A stretch of 59,935 bases of DNA from Halobacteriales archaeon QS_5_70_15 (GTDB taxonomy: Archaea; Halobacteriota; Halobacteria; Halobacteriales; Haloarculaceae), in contig PXRQ01000086.1 in NCBI GenBank assembly GCA_003022005.1, positions 1-59,935 of the forward strand, written 5' to 3'. The notes below the pieces were generated by a model. It was not told the origin of the DNA. It ran no database searches and was given only the letters and a program-made list of their open reading frames with translations. Both the position numbers and the translations under genes were made by a program. This document shows, piece by piece, positions 18,139-27,789 of the stretch. Position 1 is the first letter of the stretch. Each line of letters opens with the position of its first letter.

Positions 18139-18203
18139 GCGAGCGACGGCGGGGCGGCTACTCGGAGTGGCGTCCTAAGCCTGTTGGCATCGGCGTCCCC
18201 CGA

Positions 18204-18911
18204 CTACCCGGTCGGCGTGGGCGTCCGGCCGGCCTCGCGCAGCCGCTCGGCGGCCCACGCCGGCCGCTCGACGGCCGGCCGGTCGAGCCGTACCCCCCCG
18301 TACGTGACCTCCATCGACCCCGCCTCCCCGTCGATGGTGTACCCGGCGAAGGCCCGGAGCGAGAGCACGCGACCGCTCGCGTCGACGACCGCCCGCACCT
18401 CGTAGTCGCGGACGTCGCTGGCGTTCTCCGGGACGACCCCCGGCGACGCGACGGGGTCGGGCGTTCCCGTCGAGACGAGGGTGACGAGCGTGCGGCCGTC
18501 CCGTTCCTCGACGCCGTCGACCTCGAACCCGGTCGCCGTCAGGAACGAGCGGAGCCCGGCGCGGTTCGTCAGCACCGCGGTCGACGTCGGGCCCCCGATC
18601 CGGAAACGGGTGGTGTTCCCCGACTGCCCGCGCGTGACCGACACGGAGCCGTTCCCCCAGGTGTCGAACCGGACGCCGGTGGCCTGCGTCGTCCGGAAGA
18701 CGTACTCCTCGCCGCCCGGCTCGACGATCGTCCGCTGTCGCCGGCTCGCCTCGAACACCTCGCCGCGGAACCCCTCGGTGGCGTTGACGCGGAGGTCGGA
18801 TTCGAAGCCCGACTCGACGAGCGCGGACTCGTGGGCCGAGAGGAGCGCCTCGGCGTCGGTCAGCCGGCCCTCCGACACCCCCGGGACGGCGTCGGCCGAC
18901 GCCCCGGCGGT
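18204..18911 (-). pseudogene. 5'-truncated haloarchaeal lipoprotein gene (DUF7537-like)
   Basis: The frame encodes about 236 residues that look like a secreted haloarchaeal lipoprotein. It opens with VPGVSEGRLTDAEALLSAHE, has several beta strands (VRFDTWGNGSVSVTRG), and ends with a domain resembling an outer-surface lipid-binding fold (LRAFAGYTIDGEAGSMEVTY). The family, which I recall as DUF7537, normally starts with a signal peptide and lipobox. Here the upstream sequence is replaced at 18912 by a 100-bp duplicate of ppsA, so signal and lipobox are missing. It is therefore a truncated gene or one side of a misassembled junction. Confidence 0.6.
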
Positions 18912-19011
18912 CGGGGTGGAGCTCGTCGAACCGGTCGGCGACGTTGCCGTTGTTCCGGTCGACGGCGAGCGTGTACTGGGTGAGGTCGTTCGTGCCGAAG
19001 GAGGCGAAGTA
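18912..19011. repeat. Exact 100-bp direct repeat, copy A
   Basis: This stretch is identical to 19294-19393, 382 bp away. On the minus strand it encodes part of the PpsA motif FASFGTNDLTQYTLAVDRNN, but here it is fused to the truncated lipoprotein frame. Confidence 0.95.
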
Positions 19012-19078
19012 GTGGCGCGTTCCCGGCCCGCGTCGGGGTCGGCGAGGGACCGCGACGTCGTCGTGGGTCGCGCTCCGC

Positions 19079-21320
19079 CTACCGGACCGAGTCGAGCAGC
19101 AGCTTCTGCTCGACCCGCTTGACCTCGTGCTGGACGTCGCGGACGGCGTCGATGTTCGCGGAGATGGAGGAGACCCCCTCGTTGACGAGGAACTTGACCA
19201 TCCGGGGCTTCGAGCCGGCCTGCCCGCAGATGGAGGTGGCGACGTCGTGCGCCCGGCAGGTCTCGATGACGCCCCCGATGAGGTCGAGCACCGCGGGGTG
19301 GAGCTCGTCGAACCGGTCGGCGACGTTGCCGTTGTTCCGGTCGACGGCGAGCGTGTACTGGGTGAGGTCGTTCGTGCCGAAGGAGGCGAAGTACGCCCCA
19401 CGAGCGCTTCGTCGGGTCGACCCCCGCCTCCTCCATCAGGGTTCGGGCACGGACGACGTCCTCGGCGTCGTTGACGAGGGGGAACATCACCTCGACGTTG
19501 TCGTAGCCCATGTCGTAGAGTCGCCGGAACGCCTCGAGTTCGTGTGCGAACACCTCGGGCCGGTCGAGCGAGCGCCGGATGCCCCGGTAGCCGAGCATCG
19601 GGTTGTGCTCGTGGGGCTCGTCCTCGCCGCCCTCGAGGGTGCGGAACTCGTCCGTCGGGGCGTCGAGGGTCCGGACGCGGACGGGCCGGGGGTGGAACTC
19701 GTCGGCGACCTCCCGGACGCCCTCGACGATCTCCTCGACGTAGGCGTCGGCCCCGTGGTGCTCGATGTAGTGCTCGGGGGTCTCCCCCGTCGAGAGGATC
19801 ATGTGCTCCATTCGGAGCAGGCCGACCCCGTCGGCGCCGGTCTGGGCCGCGCGGTGGGCCGCCTCGGGGATGGAGACGTTGACCTTCACCTCCGTCGCGG
19901 TCATCGGCTTGACGGGGTTCTGGGGCCGGATCTCCTCTAACTGCTCCTCCTCGGTGGTCTCCTCCTCGGCGGCCCCCTCGGTGATGGTGCCCTTGTCGCC
20001 GTCGATTGTCACCATCCGGCCGTCCGAGAGGGTCTTCGAGGCCTCGCCCGTCCCGACGACCGCGGGGACCCCGAGCTCGCGGGAGACGATGGCCGCGTGG
20101 GAGGTCATCCCGCCCTCGTCGGTGACGATGCCCGCCGCGCGCTTCATCGCGGGCACCATGTCGGGGGTGGTCATCTCCGTGACGATGACGTCGCCCTCGC
20201 CGACCTTGTCGAGCTGGTCGAGCTTCCGCACGACGCGGACGGGGCCGGAGACGATCCCCGGCGAGGCGCCGAGCCCCTTCAGGAGCATCGCGCCGCTCTC
20301 CTCGCCGTTCTCGAGGGCCCCCGACCCGTCGGCCACCCCGGCGACGCCGTCGGGCTCGGAGATGGTCGTGATCGGCCGGGACTGGAGCATGAGCACCTCC
20401 CCGTCGGCGATGGCCCACTCGACGTCCTGAGGGTTCCCGTAGTGGTCCTCGGCGGTCTCCCCGAGTTCGATGAGCCGCTCGACCTCGTCGGCCTCGAGCA
20501 CCCGGGCTTCGCGCTTGGCCGGGTCGACCTCGCGCTCTATCGTCTCGCCCGTCTCGGGGTCCTTGCCCATCATCGTCTTCTTGTCCGCGATGGTCTCCTC
20601 GAGTATCTCGCCGGTCCGCCGGTCGATGACGTAGTTGTCCGGCGAGACGGAGCCGGAGACGACGGCCTCGCCGAGCCCCCAGGCGGCCTCGATTATGATC
20701 TCCTCCTCGCCCGTCGAGGGGTGGGAGGTGAACATCACGCCGGACTTCTCGGCGTCGACCATCCGCTGGACGACCACCGCGATGTCCACGTCGCGGTGGG
20801 CGAACCCCTGCTCGCCCCGGTAGTAGATGGCGCGCCGGGTGAACAGCGAGGCCCAGCACTCCTTGACCCGCTCGATCAGGTCCCCGCCGGTCACGTTGAG
20901 GAACGTCTCCTGCTGGCCGGCAAAGGAGGCGTCCGGGAGGTCCTCGGCGGTCGCGGACGACCGGACCGCGACGAACGCCTCACCGTCGTCGAGGTCGGCG
21001 TACGCGGCCAGGATGTCCTCGCGGAGTTCGGCGGGCATCTCCGTCCCGAGGATGAGTTCCTCGGCCCCGGCCTCGGCGTCGGCCAGCGCCGTCGAGTCGT
21101 CGGCGTCCACCTCGACGGCCTCGAACAGTTCCTCGGCGATGCCCGTCTCCTCGATGAACGAACGGTACGTCTCGGCGGTGACGACGAACCCCGGCGGGAC
21201 CGGCAGGCCGGCGGCGGTCATCTCCCCGAGGGACGCGCCCTTCCCCCCGACGGAGTCGATATCCTCCGACCGTACCCGCTCCAGCCACAGGACCGGAGTC
21301 TCGCGTCCGCGCTCTGCCAT
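19079..21320 (-). pseudogene. ppsA: Phosphoenolpyruvate synthase, broken by an internal deletion/frameshift
   Basis: ATG 21320 starts a clear PEP synthase (pyruvate + ATP to PEP + AMP + Pi). Present are the ATP-grasp domain (VGGKGASLGEMTAAGLPVPP; AVRSSATAEDLPDASFAGQQ), the swivelling domain with catalytic His (DEGGMTSHAAIVSRELG) and most of the PEP-binding barrel (LLRMEHMIL, NPMLGYRGIRRS). After EEAGVDPTKRSWG at 19394 the frame breaks. The barrel resumes in another frame as YFASFGTNDLTQYTLAVDRN and ends normally with NIDAVRDVQHEVKRVEQKLL and TAG at 19079. The expected stretch of about 20 residues between RSWG and FASFGTN (usually VM-ETPAS...) is missing. The break coincides exactly with the end of the 100-bp repeat. 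Confidence 0.85.
19294..19393. repeat. Exact 100-bp direct repeat, copy B, inside ppsA
   Basis: This copy occupies its natural place in the PpsA barrel. Its right border (19393) is exactly the ppsA frameshift/deletion point, and copy A at 18912-19011 has the same border. Confidence 0.95.
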
Positions 21321-21628
21321 CGGTTCAGGGTGACACGTCCCCGACCTTAGACCTTCGCAATGCATCAGCGAGTTCGACGAGAACTAACTCGATAGCGAGT
21401 AAGAAGCCCGTTCGGCCGGCGACCGCAGGTCGTCGCTTCCTCCCGGTTCGGGGTACTCCCCGGGGGTACGTGGACACGTCCGTGCCCGCCTTCACCCGGG
21501 GGCGACCCGAGCCTGCGCGCGCCGTGGTGGACCTGCCGCGGACGCTACCGGTCCACAGCGTGACAGATGTTCGACCGGTCGAGGTCAACGAGCGCGACGA
21601 CTCCGGGACGCGGGGCCCCCGCCCGGGG
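21321..21628. other. Intergenic region upstream of ppsA
   Basis: No gene is supported in this stretch of about 308 bp. It must hold the ppsA promoter; the AT-rich run near 21340-21400 (ccttagacct, gagaactaactcgatagcgagtaagaa) is the likely site. Confidence 0.5.
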
Positions 21629-21665
21629 CCGGCGATCGCCGGCAAGGGACCACGGTCGTCCGTAT
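21629..21665 (-). repeat. Half copy of the 81-bp element, R7
   Basis: The sequence from ccggcgatcgcc to cgtccgtat matches one arm of the family (minus orientation, compare R5 and R6). The other arm is not recognisable. Its last base is the T of the TCA stop of the PhzF-like gene. Confidence 0.72.
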
Positions 21666-22567
21666 CAGGCCTCGAGGATGTCGTCGTCGGCCGCGGCGGG
21701 GACGAACAGCCGCCCCTCGAGCGAGACGACGGCCTCGCCGCCGACCCTGACCCCCTCGCCCGCGCCGCCGACCTCCACGTGGACGACCCCGCCGCGGTCG
21801 AGGAACTGACCCTGCTCGAACCGCATCGACCCGGTGTCGATGGCCCCGAACCGGTCGAGGTACGCGCCGGCGGCCCCCGAGGCCGTCCCGGTCACGGGGT
21901 CCTCGGGGACGCCCGCGCCCGGCGCGAACATCCGGGCGTGCAGCGTCGAGTCACCGTTCAGCGTGTCGAAGGTGAACGCGTAGACGCCCGCGACCCCGAA
22001 CTCGTCGCTCAGTTGCTCGATGGCGCCCATGTCCGGATCCGCGTTCCCGACGTGTTCCAGGAAGTTGACCGGGACGACCAGGAACGGTAGCCCCGTGCTC
22101 GCGTACGCGACCGGCAGGTGGGCGCCGACGTCCCGCAGCGCCGCGGGGTCGATCCCGAGCGCCGACCCCAGCCGGCCGTAGTCGACCTCGACCTCGCGGA
22201 TCTCCGGCTCGCTCTGTGTCATCCACACCCGCCCCCCGGCCTCGACCTCGATCCCGAGGACGCCCACGTTCGTCTCGAGGTCGTGCGTCCCGGCCTCGAT
22301 CACCCCGTCGGCGTACAGCAGCGCGTGGCTGCCCACCGTCGCGTGACCGCAGAGGTCGACCTCCGTCTCGGGCGTGAAGTAGCGGACCCGCCGGTCCGCG
22401 TCGGCGTCCTCGGCCGGCAGGAGGAAGGCGGTCTCGCTGGCGCCCAGCTCGCGCGCCACCGCCCCCATCTGTTCGTCGGTCAGTCCGGCCGCGTCGGGGA
22501 CCACCCCGGCGGCGTTCCCGCGCAGCGGCTCGTCGGTGAAGGCGTCGACGAGACAGGCCGGCCGCCA
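21665..22567 (-). CDS. PhzF family protein, start codon unresolved
   Basis: About 300 residues match the PhzF/diaminopimelate-epimerase-like fold. Motifs include VDAFTDEPLRGNAAGVV, GASETAFLLP, the RYFTPETEVDLCGHATVGSH segment and the C-terminal EDPVTGTASGAAGAY. Family members are isomerases or of unknown substrate. No ATG, GTG or TTG exists in frame between the core and the stop of the upstream gene at 22617. A GTG in the neighbouring frame at 22568 would give a sensible start if one base were removed, so a small indel near 22565 is likely. The upper coordinate is therefore approximate. The TGA stop shares a base with R7. Confidence 0.78.
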   Translation of the reverse strand, partial: WRPACLVDAFTDEPLRGNAAGVVPDAAGLTDEQMGAVARELGASETAFLLPAEDADADRRVRYFTPETEVDLCGHATVGSHALLYADGVIEAGTHDLETNVGVLGIEVEAGGRVWMTQSEPEIREVEVDYGRLGSALGIDPAALRDVGAHLPVAYASTGLPFLVVPVNFLEHVGNADPDMGAIEQLSDEFGVAGVYAFTFDTLNGDSTLHARMFAPGAGVPEDPVTGTASGAAGAYLDRFGAIDTGSMRFEQGQFLDRGGVVHVEVGGAGEGVRVGGEAVVSLEGRLFVPAAADDDILEA

Positions 22568-22616
22568 CGGACGGCCCCGGTATGAAGCTGCCCCTCGGAC
22601 CGGCCGCGGGCGGTCC

Positions 22617-22904
22617 CTATCCGGTCGGTCCCTCCACCATCGCCCCCGGCCGTTCGCGGTCCCGGTCCACGCCCTCGCGTCGGTCGACGACGACCGCGCC
22701 GCGATCCTCCTGTCGGAGCTCCACGTTCTCGGGCAGGTCGTCCCGCCCGATCGGATAGAGCCACACCAGTTCCTCACCGTTCTCGACGAGCTCCCAGCCG
22801 TCCTCGCTGTCCCACATGCACGGTCGCCACTCGTCGCTCTCGAAGTGCCAGGACACCTGTAGATCGGTGTAGAACCGATCGTCGGATCCGGCGTATAGGT
22901 TCAT
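22617..22904 (-). CDS. Uncharacterised 95-residue protein
   Basis: The ATG at 22904 opens MNLYAGSDDRFYTDLQVSWH. The protein is rich in aromatic residues in its first half (SWHFESDEWRPCMWDSEDGW) and has a charged tail (DRREGVDRDRERPG). It looks like a small beta-rich domain without cysteine clusters or membrane segments. I do not recognise a family. It lies directly upstream of the PhzF-like gene and is probably co-transcribed with it. An AT-rich tract upstream (catccacaaaaaaccg near 22934) may include its promoter. Confidence 0.6.
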   Translation of the reverse strand: MNLYAGSDDRFYTDLQVSWHFESDEWRPCMWDSEDGWELVENGEELVWLYPIGRDDLPENVELRQEDRGAVVVDRREGVDRDRERPGAMVEGPTG

Positions 22905-23017
22905 CTCTGCTCTCCCCCGTTCGGGGTGTATCGTGCATCCACAAAAAACCGTAGGGCGCATCCAGCCGCGCTGAAAACGCCGGTGTCGGTTCCTCCGACT
23001 CGGATGCGACACCGGGG

Positions 23018-23476
23018 TTACCCGTACTCCCGGCGGAGCGCCAGCCCCTCCGCCTCCAGGACCCCGCCCACGACCGGGATCTCGCGCGACCCGCCCGCGA
23101 ACACCTCCGGCGACGGGACGACGAGGTCCGTCCCGAGCTCCCGGGACCGCTCGGCGGAGACGCTGTAGACCACCGCGCCGGGCCCCGCGTGGTACACGCC
23201 ACCCGCACACATCGGACACGGCTCCGTGCTCGTGTACATGACCGTCCGGACGCGCTCCTCCGGATCGAGTTCGCGGGCGGCCCGTCGCGCGAGCGCGAGT
23301 TCGGGATGGGCGGCGAGGTCGTCCTCCGTCACGACGGCGTTGCGCGCCTCCATGACCACCCGGTCCTCGCGGACCAGCACGCTCCCGTAGGGGTCGTCCC
23401 CGCGCTCGGCCGCCTCCCGACCGAGCTCGATGGCACGCCCGACGTGCGCCTCGTGGTCGAAGTCGTCGAACCACAT
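23018..23476 (-). CDS. Nucleoside/nucleobase deaminase (cytidine deaminase superfamily)
   Basis: This 152-residue protein has the zinc-site signature of the deaminase superfamily: HPE at residues 57-59 (the proton shuttle Glu is E59) and PCPMC at 86-90 (C87 and C90 bind zinc). The HPE form, rather than HAE, is common in guanine-deaminase and tRNA-deaminase-like members. The C-terminal half carries PVVGGVLEAEGLALRREY. The substrate cannot be told from sequence; a free base or nucleoside in salvage is likely. It sits upstream of, and in the same direction as, the small protein at 22617. Confidence 0.87.
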   Translation of the reverse strand: MWFDDFDHEAHVGRAIELGREAAERGDDPYGSVLVREDRVVMEARNAVVTEDDLAAHPELALARRAARELDPEERVRTVMYTSTEPCPMCAGGVYHAGPGAVVYSVSAERSRELGTDLVVPSPEVFAGGSREIPVVGGVLEAEGLALRREYG

Positions 23477-23781
23477 ACCGGGTCGAGGAACGGGAGGTCC
23501 TTCCCTCTGCCGCCGGGGATCCCACGCCGACTGTCCCCCGGCGAGGGCCCGTTGGGTTTAAATCGACCGCAGTGGACCCCCCGACTGGCCGGAGTCAGCC
23601 GGCCACTCTCCCCAACTGGAGGGCGCCTCCTCTCCCCCGGCGTCCTTCGTTCCTCCGCTCGCGAGCGGGGGTGCCGCCTCCGGGACCCGTCCGACGGGGC
23701 CATCGTCCGACCGTGTCGTACCGCGTAGTCGCACCGCTTAATTGTCGGCGATCCGTCGGTCACGACCGGTGACCGAAGCGC
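23477..23781. other. Intergenic region between divergent genes
   Basis: This stretch of about 305 bp carries no supported gene. A cttaattgt segment near 23738 is a plausible TATA box for the phosphoribosyltransferase gene. Confidence 0.5.
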
Positions 23782-24492
23782 ATGGCCGACCTCCCCGAGG
23801 AGTTCAACTGTACCATAACCAACTGGGAGTACATCTACGACCTCTGTCGCGAGGTCAGCGACGACGTGAAGGCCGCGGAGTTCGAGCCGGACGTCGTCGT
23901 GGCGCTGGCCCGCGGGGGCTGGTTCGCCGGCCGGGTCCTCTGTGACTTCCTCGGGCTCGACGACCTGGCGAGCCTGAAGATGGAGCACTACGTCGGCACC
24001 GCGGAGCAGGCCGGCGAGCCCACGGTACGGTACCCGATGCCCGAGGGGTCGGTCGAGGGCAAGGACGTGCTCATCATCGACGACATCGCCGACACGGGCG
24101 GGTCCATCCACCGGGCCCACGAGTACGTCACCGACCGGGAACCCGAGTCGGTCCGCACCGCGACCCTCCAGCTGCTCGGGACGAGCGAGTTCCAGCCGGA
24201 CTTCGTCGGCGAACGCCTCGACGAGTGGGCGTGGATCGTCTACCCCTGGAACTTCATCGAGGACATGGTCGACCTCGTCGCCGGCGTGATGGAGAAGGAC
24301 GGCGACGGGCCGTACACCGCCGAGGGGATACGCCGCCTGCTCCGGGAGTACCACCGGGTCGAGCGCATCGAGATGGAGGTCGCCCAGCCCGGACGGCTCC
24401 CGGAGGTGCTCGCGGAGATGGAGCGCCGCGGGGTCGTCGAGTCAGCGGGCGGGGACGCCTGGCGGCTCCGCGAGGACGCCGGGGGCGAGTGA
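23782..24492 (+). CDS. Phosphoribosyltransferase with C-terminal extension
   Basis: This 236-residue protein has a type I phosphoribosyltransferase domain at residues 15-175. The PRPP-binding motif is VLIIDDIADTGGSI (about 94-107), and ALARGGWFAGRVLCDFLG supplies the PPi loop. Residues 175-235 add a helical, winged-helix-like extension (IRRLLREYHRVERIEMEV, then LPEVLAEMERRGVVES), which could bind nucleic acid or mediate dimerisation. It probably belongs to the purine salvage branch, but the base specificity is not determined. It precedes the trp operon by 254 bp on the same strand. Confidence 0.86.
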   Translation: MADLPEEFNCTITNWEYIYDLCREVSDDVKAAEFEPDVVVALARGGWFAGRVLCDFLGLDDLASLKMEHYVGTAEQAGEPTVRYPMPEGSVEGKDVLIIDDIADTGGSIHRAHEYVTDREPESVRTATLQLLGTSEFQPDFVGERLDEWAWIVYPWNFIEDMVDLVAGVMEKDGDGPYTAEGIRRLLREYHRVERIEMEVAQPGRLPEVLAEMERRGVVESAGGDAWRLREDAGGE

Positions 24493-24645
24493 CCGGGCGC
24501 GAGGACGCCGAGAACGGGACGACCTCGACCGTTCCCGCCGTCCCGGCGATGGTCGCTATGGCCGTCGCGGGGCCCGTGCGCGGACGGACGCGACCGGACT
24601 CCTCGTGTGACAGGCCGCACGGAGCCGCGAGACGAGCGTCCGAGG

Positions 24646-24675
24646 CCGGCGGGCTGTCCGGCCGGCGGGCTGTCC
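24646..24675. repeat. 15-bp tandem repeat upstream of trpC
   Basis: The unit gccggcgggctgtcc occurs twice in direct succession (24646-24660, 24661-24675). It lies about 70 bp upstream of the trpC start, just ahead of the promoter. Confidence 0.8.
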
Positions 24676-24710
24676 GGCCGCCGGGACCGATCCGGCGCCC
24701 GAACGACGCA

Positions 24711-24719
24711 ACCCTTATG
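24711..24719 (+). promoter_or_regulatory. trpCBA promoter (TATA box)
   Basis: The sequence acccttatg is the only AT-rich stretch near the start and lies about 28 bp before the trpC ATG at 24747. That predicts an almost leaderless transcript. The flanking gcaaatgcgtgcgttagtg has an imperfect palindrome that could bind a regulator, but no operator can be claimed. Confidence 0.5.
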
Positions 24720-24746
24720 TGCAAATGCGTGCGTTAGTGAACAGTA

Positions 24747-25615
24747 ATGGACACCGAAGGCGAGCTGGCGCCGGCCGTGGCCGCCATCCTCGAGTCCGCG
24801 CATGGGCGGGCGGGCCGGGGCGAGCGGGTGACGGTGCCCGACGCGCGGTCGCTCCGGTCGGCGCTCGCCGCGGCCGAGGCGAGCGGTCGAGTACCGGTCA
24901 TCGCGGAGGTGAAGCCGACGAGCCCGACGACCGAGGGCGAGCGGTACGACGACCCGGTCGGGCTGGCCCGCGAGACGGTCGCCGGGGGGGCGGCCGCGCT
25001 GTCGGTGCTCACCGAACCCGACCACTTCGGGGGCTCCCCCGAGTCGCTCCGGCGGGTCCGCGAGGCCGTCGACGTGCCGGTCCTCCGGAAGGACTTCCTC
25101 CTGACGGAGGGGCAACTGGACGTCGTGGCGGCCGACGTCGTGCTGCTGATCGCGCGGTTCCTCGGCGAGGACCTCGAACCGATGCTGGCGGCGGCCCGCG
25201 AGCGCGGCTTCCAGGCCCTCGTGGAGGTCCACACCCGCGAGGAGCTCCGGGCGGCGCTCGACGCCGGCGCGGACCTCGTCGGGGCGAACAACCGCGACCT
25301 CGGGCGGCTGGAGGTCGACCTCGGGACGTTCGAGCGGGTGGTGGGCGGACCCGCGGAGTCGGGCGAGCGCAGCCCCGACGGCGAGCCCGGACCGCAAGCG
25401 GCAGGCGTCCCCGAAGACATCACCCTGATAGCGGAGAGCGGAATAACTACGCCCGAGGACGCCGCACGGATGCGCCGGGCCGGGGCCGACGGCCTCCTCG
25501 TCGGGTCCGCCATCATGGACGGCGACGTGCGGGCGAACACGGAGCGGCTGACGACGCCCGTCGACCGGGAGGCCGACGGAAACGCGGACGCGGACGCGGA
25601 CGGAGGCACACGAAC

Positions 25616-25619
<4 letters not shown>
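24747..25619 (+). CDS. trpC: Indole-3-glycerol-phosphate synthase
   Basis: This 290-residue TIM-barrel enzyme closes CdRP to indole-3-glycerol phosphate. Catalytic residues are seen in [11 protein letters not shown] (K56) and [39 protein letters not shown] and TLIAESGI follow in order. Between the DLGTFERVV strand and the TLIAESGI strand lies an insertion of about 20 residues ([20 protein letters not shown]) encoded by hairpin-containing DNA. The C-terminal tail is acidic and low complexity. The TGA stop overlaps the trpB ATG by 4 bp. Confidence 0.96.
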
Positions 25620-26865
<1,246 letters not shown>

Positions 26866-26869
<4 letters not shown>

Positions 26870-27762
26870 CCCGGAGTTCGAACTCGCGAGTCGCCGAGGC
26901 GTTCGCCGACGGGCCCGCGTTCGTCCCGTACCTCGCCGCCGGCGACCCGAGCTACGGGGCCTCCCTCGAGTACGTCCGGGCGCTGATCGACGGCGGCGCG
27001 GACGTCCTCGAGCTGGGCCTGCCGTTCTCCGAACCGATCGCCGAGGGACCGACCATCCAGAGCGCCATCGTCCGGTCGCTGGAGGGCGGGATGACCCCCC
27101 GGCGCTACTTCGAGTTCGTCGAGGAGCTCGACTCGCCGGTGCCCGTGGTCTGCATGACCTACTACAACCTCATCTATCAGTACGGGGATAGCGAGGCCCG
27201 TAAGGCCTCGGACAGCGCGGGCGGTGAAGCCGCGAGCGAGAAGGGCCCGGCGCCGTTCGTCCGCCGCGCGGCCGAGGTCGGTATCGACGGGTTCGTCGTC
27301 CCGGACCTCCCGGCCGAGGAGGCGGGGCCGCTCCGCGAGGCCTGCGACGAGCACGGCCTCGACCTGATCTCCATCGTCGCGCCGACGACCACGGAGTCAC
27401 GGCTCGAGAAGCTCCTCGGGATCTGCTCGGGGTACGTCTACGTCCAGGCCCGCCTGGGCGTGACGGGCGCGCGGGCGAACGTCTCCGGGCGGACGGCCGA
27501 GTCGCTCGCCAGGCTCGTGGACTCGCCGCTCCCGAAGGCCGTCGGGTTCGGCATCTCGTCCGGCGAGCAGGCCGCCTCGGTGGTCGAGGCCGGCGCGGAC
27601 GGTATCATCGTCGGGTCGGCGCTGGTCGACGTCGTCGCCGAGGGTCACGAGAACGACGACCCGGTCGAGGGGACGGCCGATAGGCTCCGGGAGAAGGCCC
27701 GCGAGCTCGAGGAGGGCGCGGTCGCCGGCGGGCAACGGCGACCGGAACCGGAACGCAAATGA
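26866..27762 (+). CDS. trpA: Tryptophan synthase alpha subunit
   Basis: This 298-residue enzyme starts at GTG 26866, overlapping the trpB stop. It cleaves indole-3-glycerol phosphate to indole and G3P. Catalytic Glu49 is in [11 protein letters not shown]. The second catalytic position, Asp60 in the bacterial enzyme, is Glu here (PIAEGPTIQ). The loop after YNLIYQYG carries an extra segment of about 20 residues ([20 protein letters not shown]), encoded by DNA with a perfect 7-bp hairpin (27192-27210). The phosphate-binding GFGISSGEQ and [12 protein letters not shown] are intact. It is expected to be active, although the insertion lies in the mobile loop region. Confidence 0.96.
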
Positions 27763-27789
27763 GGCCACCTGTCACACGGTGACACACCA

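Noticed and set aside
14598..18983. A 1461-codon open frame on the plus strand
   Set aside because: It overlaps metG and the ppsA region on the opposite strand, is rich in Arg/Asp/Gly repeats typical of antisense reading of GC-rich genes, and has no domain resemblance.
24717..24737. Mini-frame MCKCVR-stop just upstream of trpC as an attenuator leader
   Set aside because: It contains no Trp codons and its ATG overlaps the TATA box, so it lies upstream of the expected transcript start.
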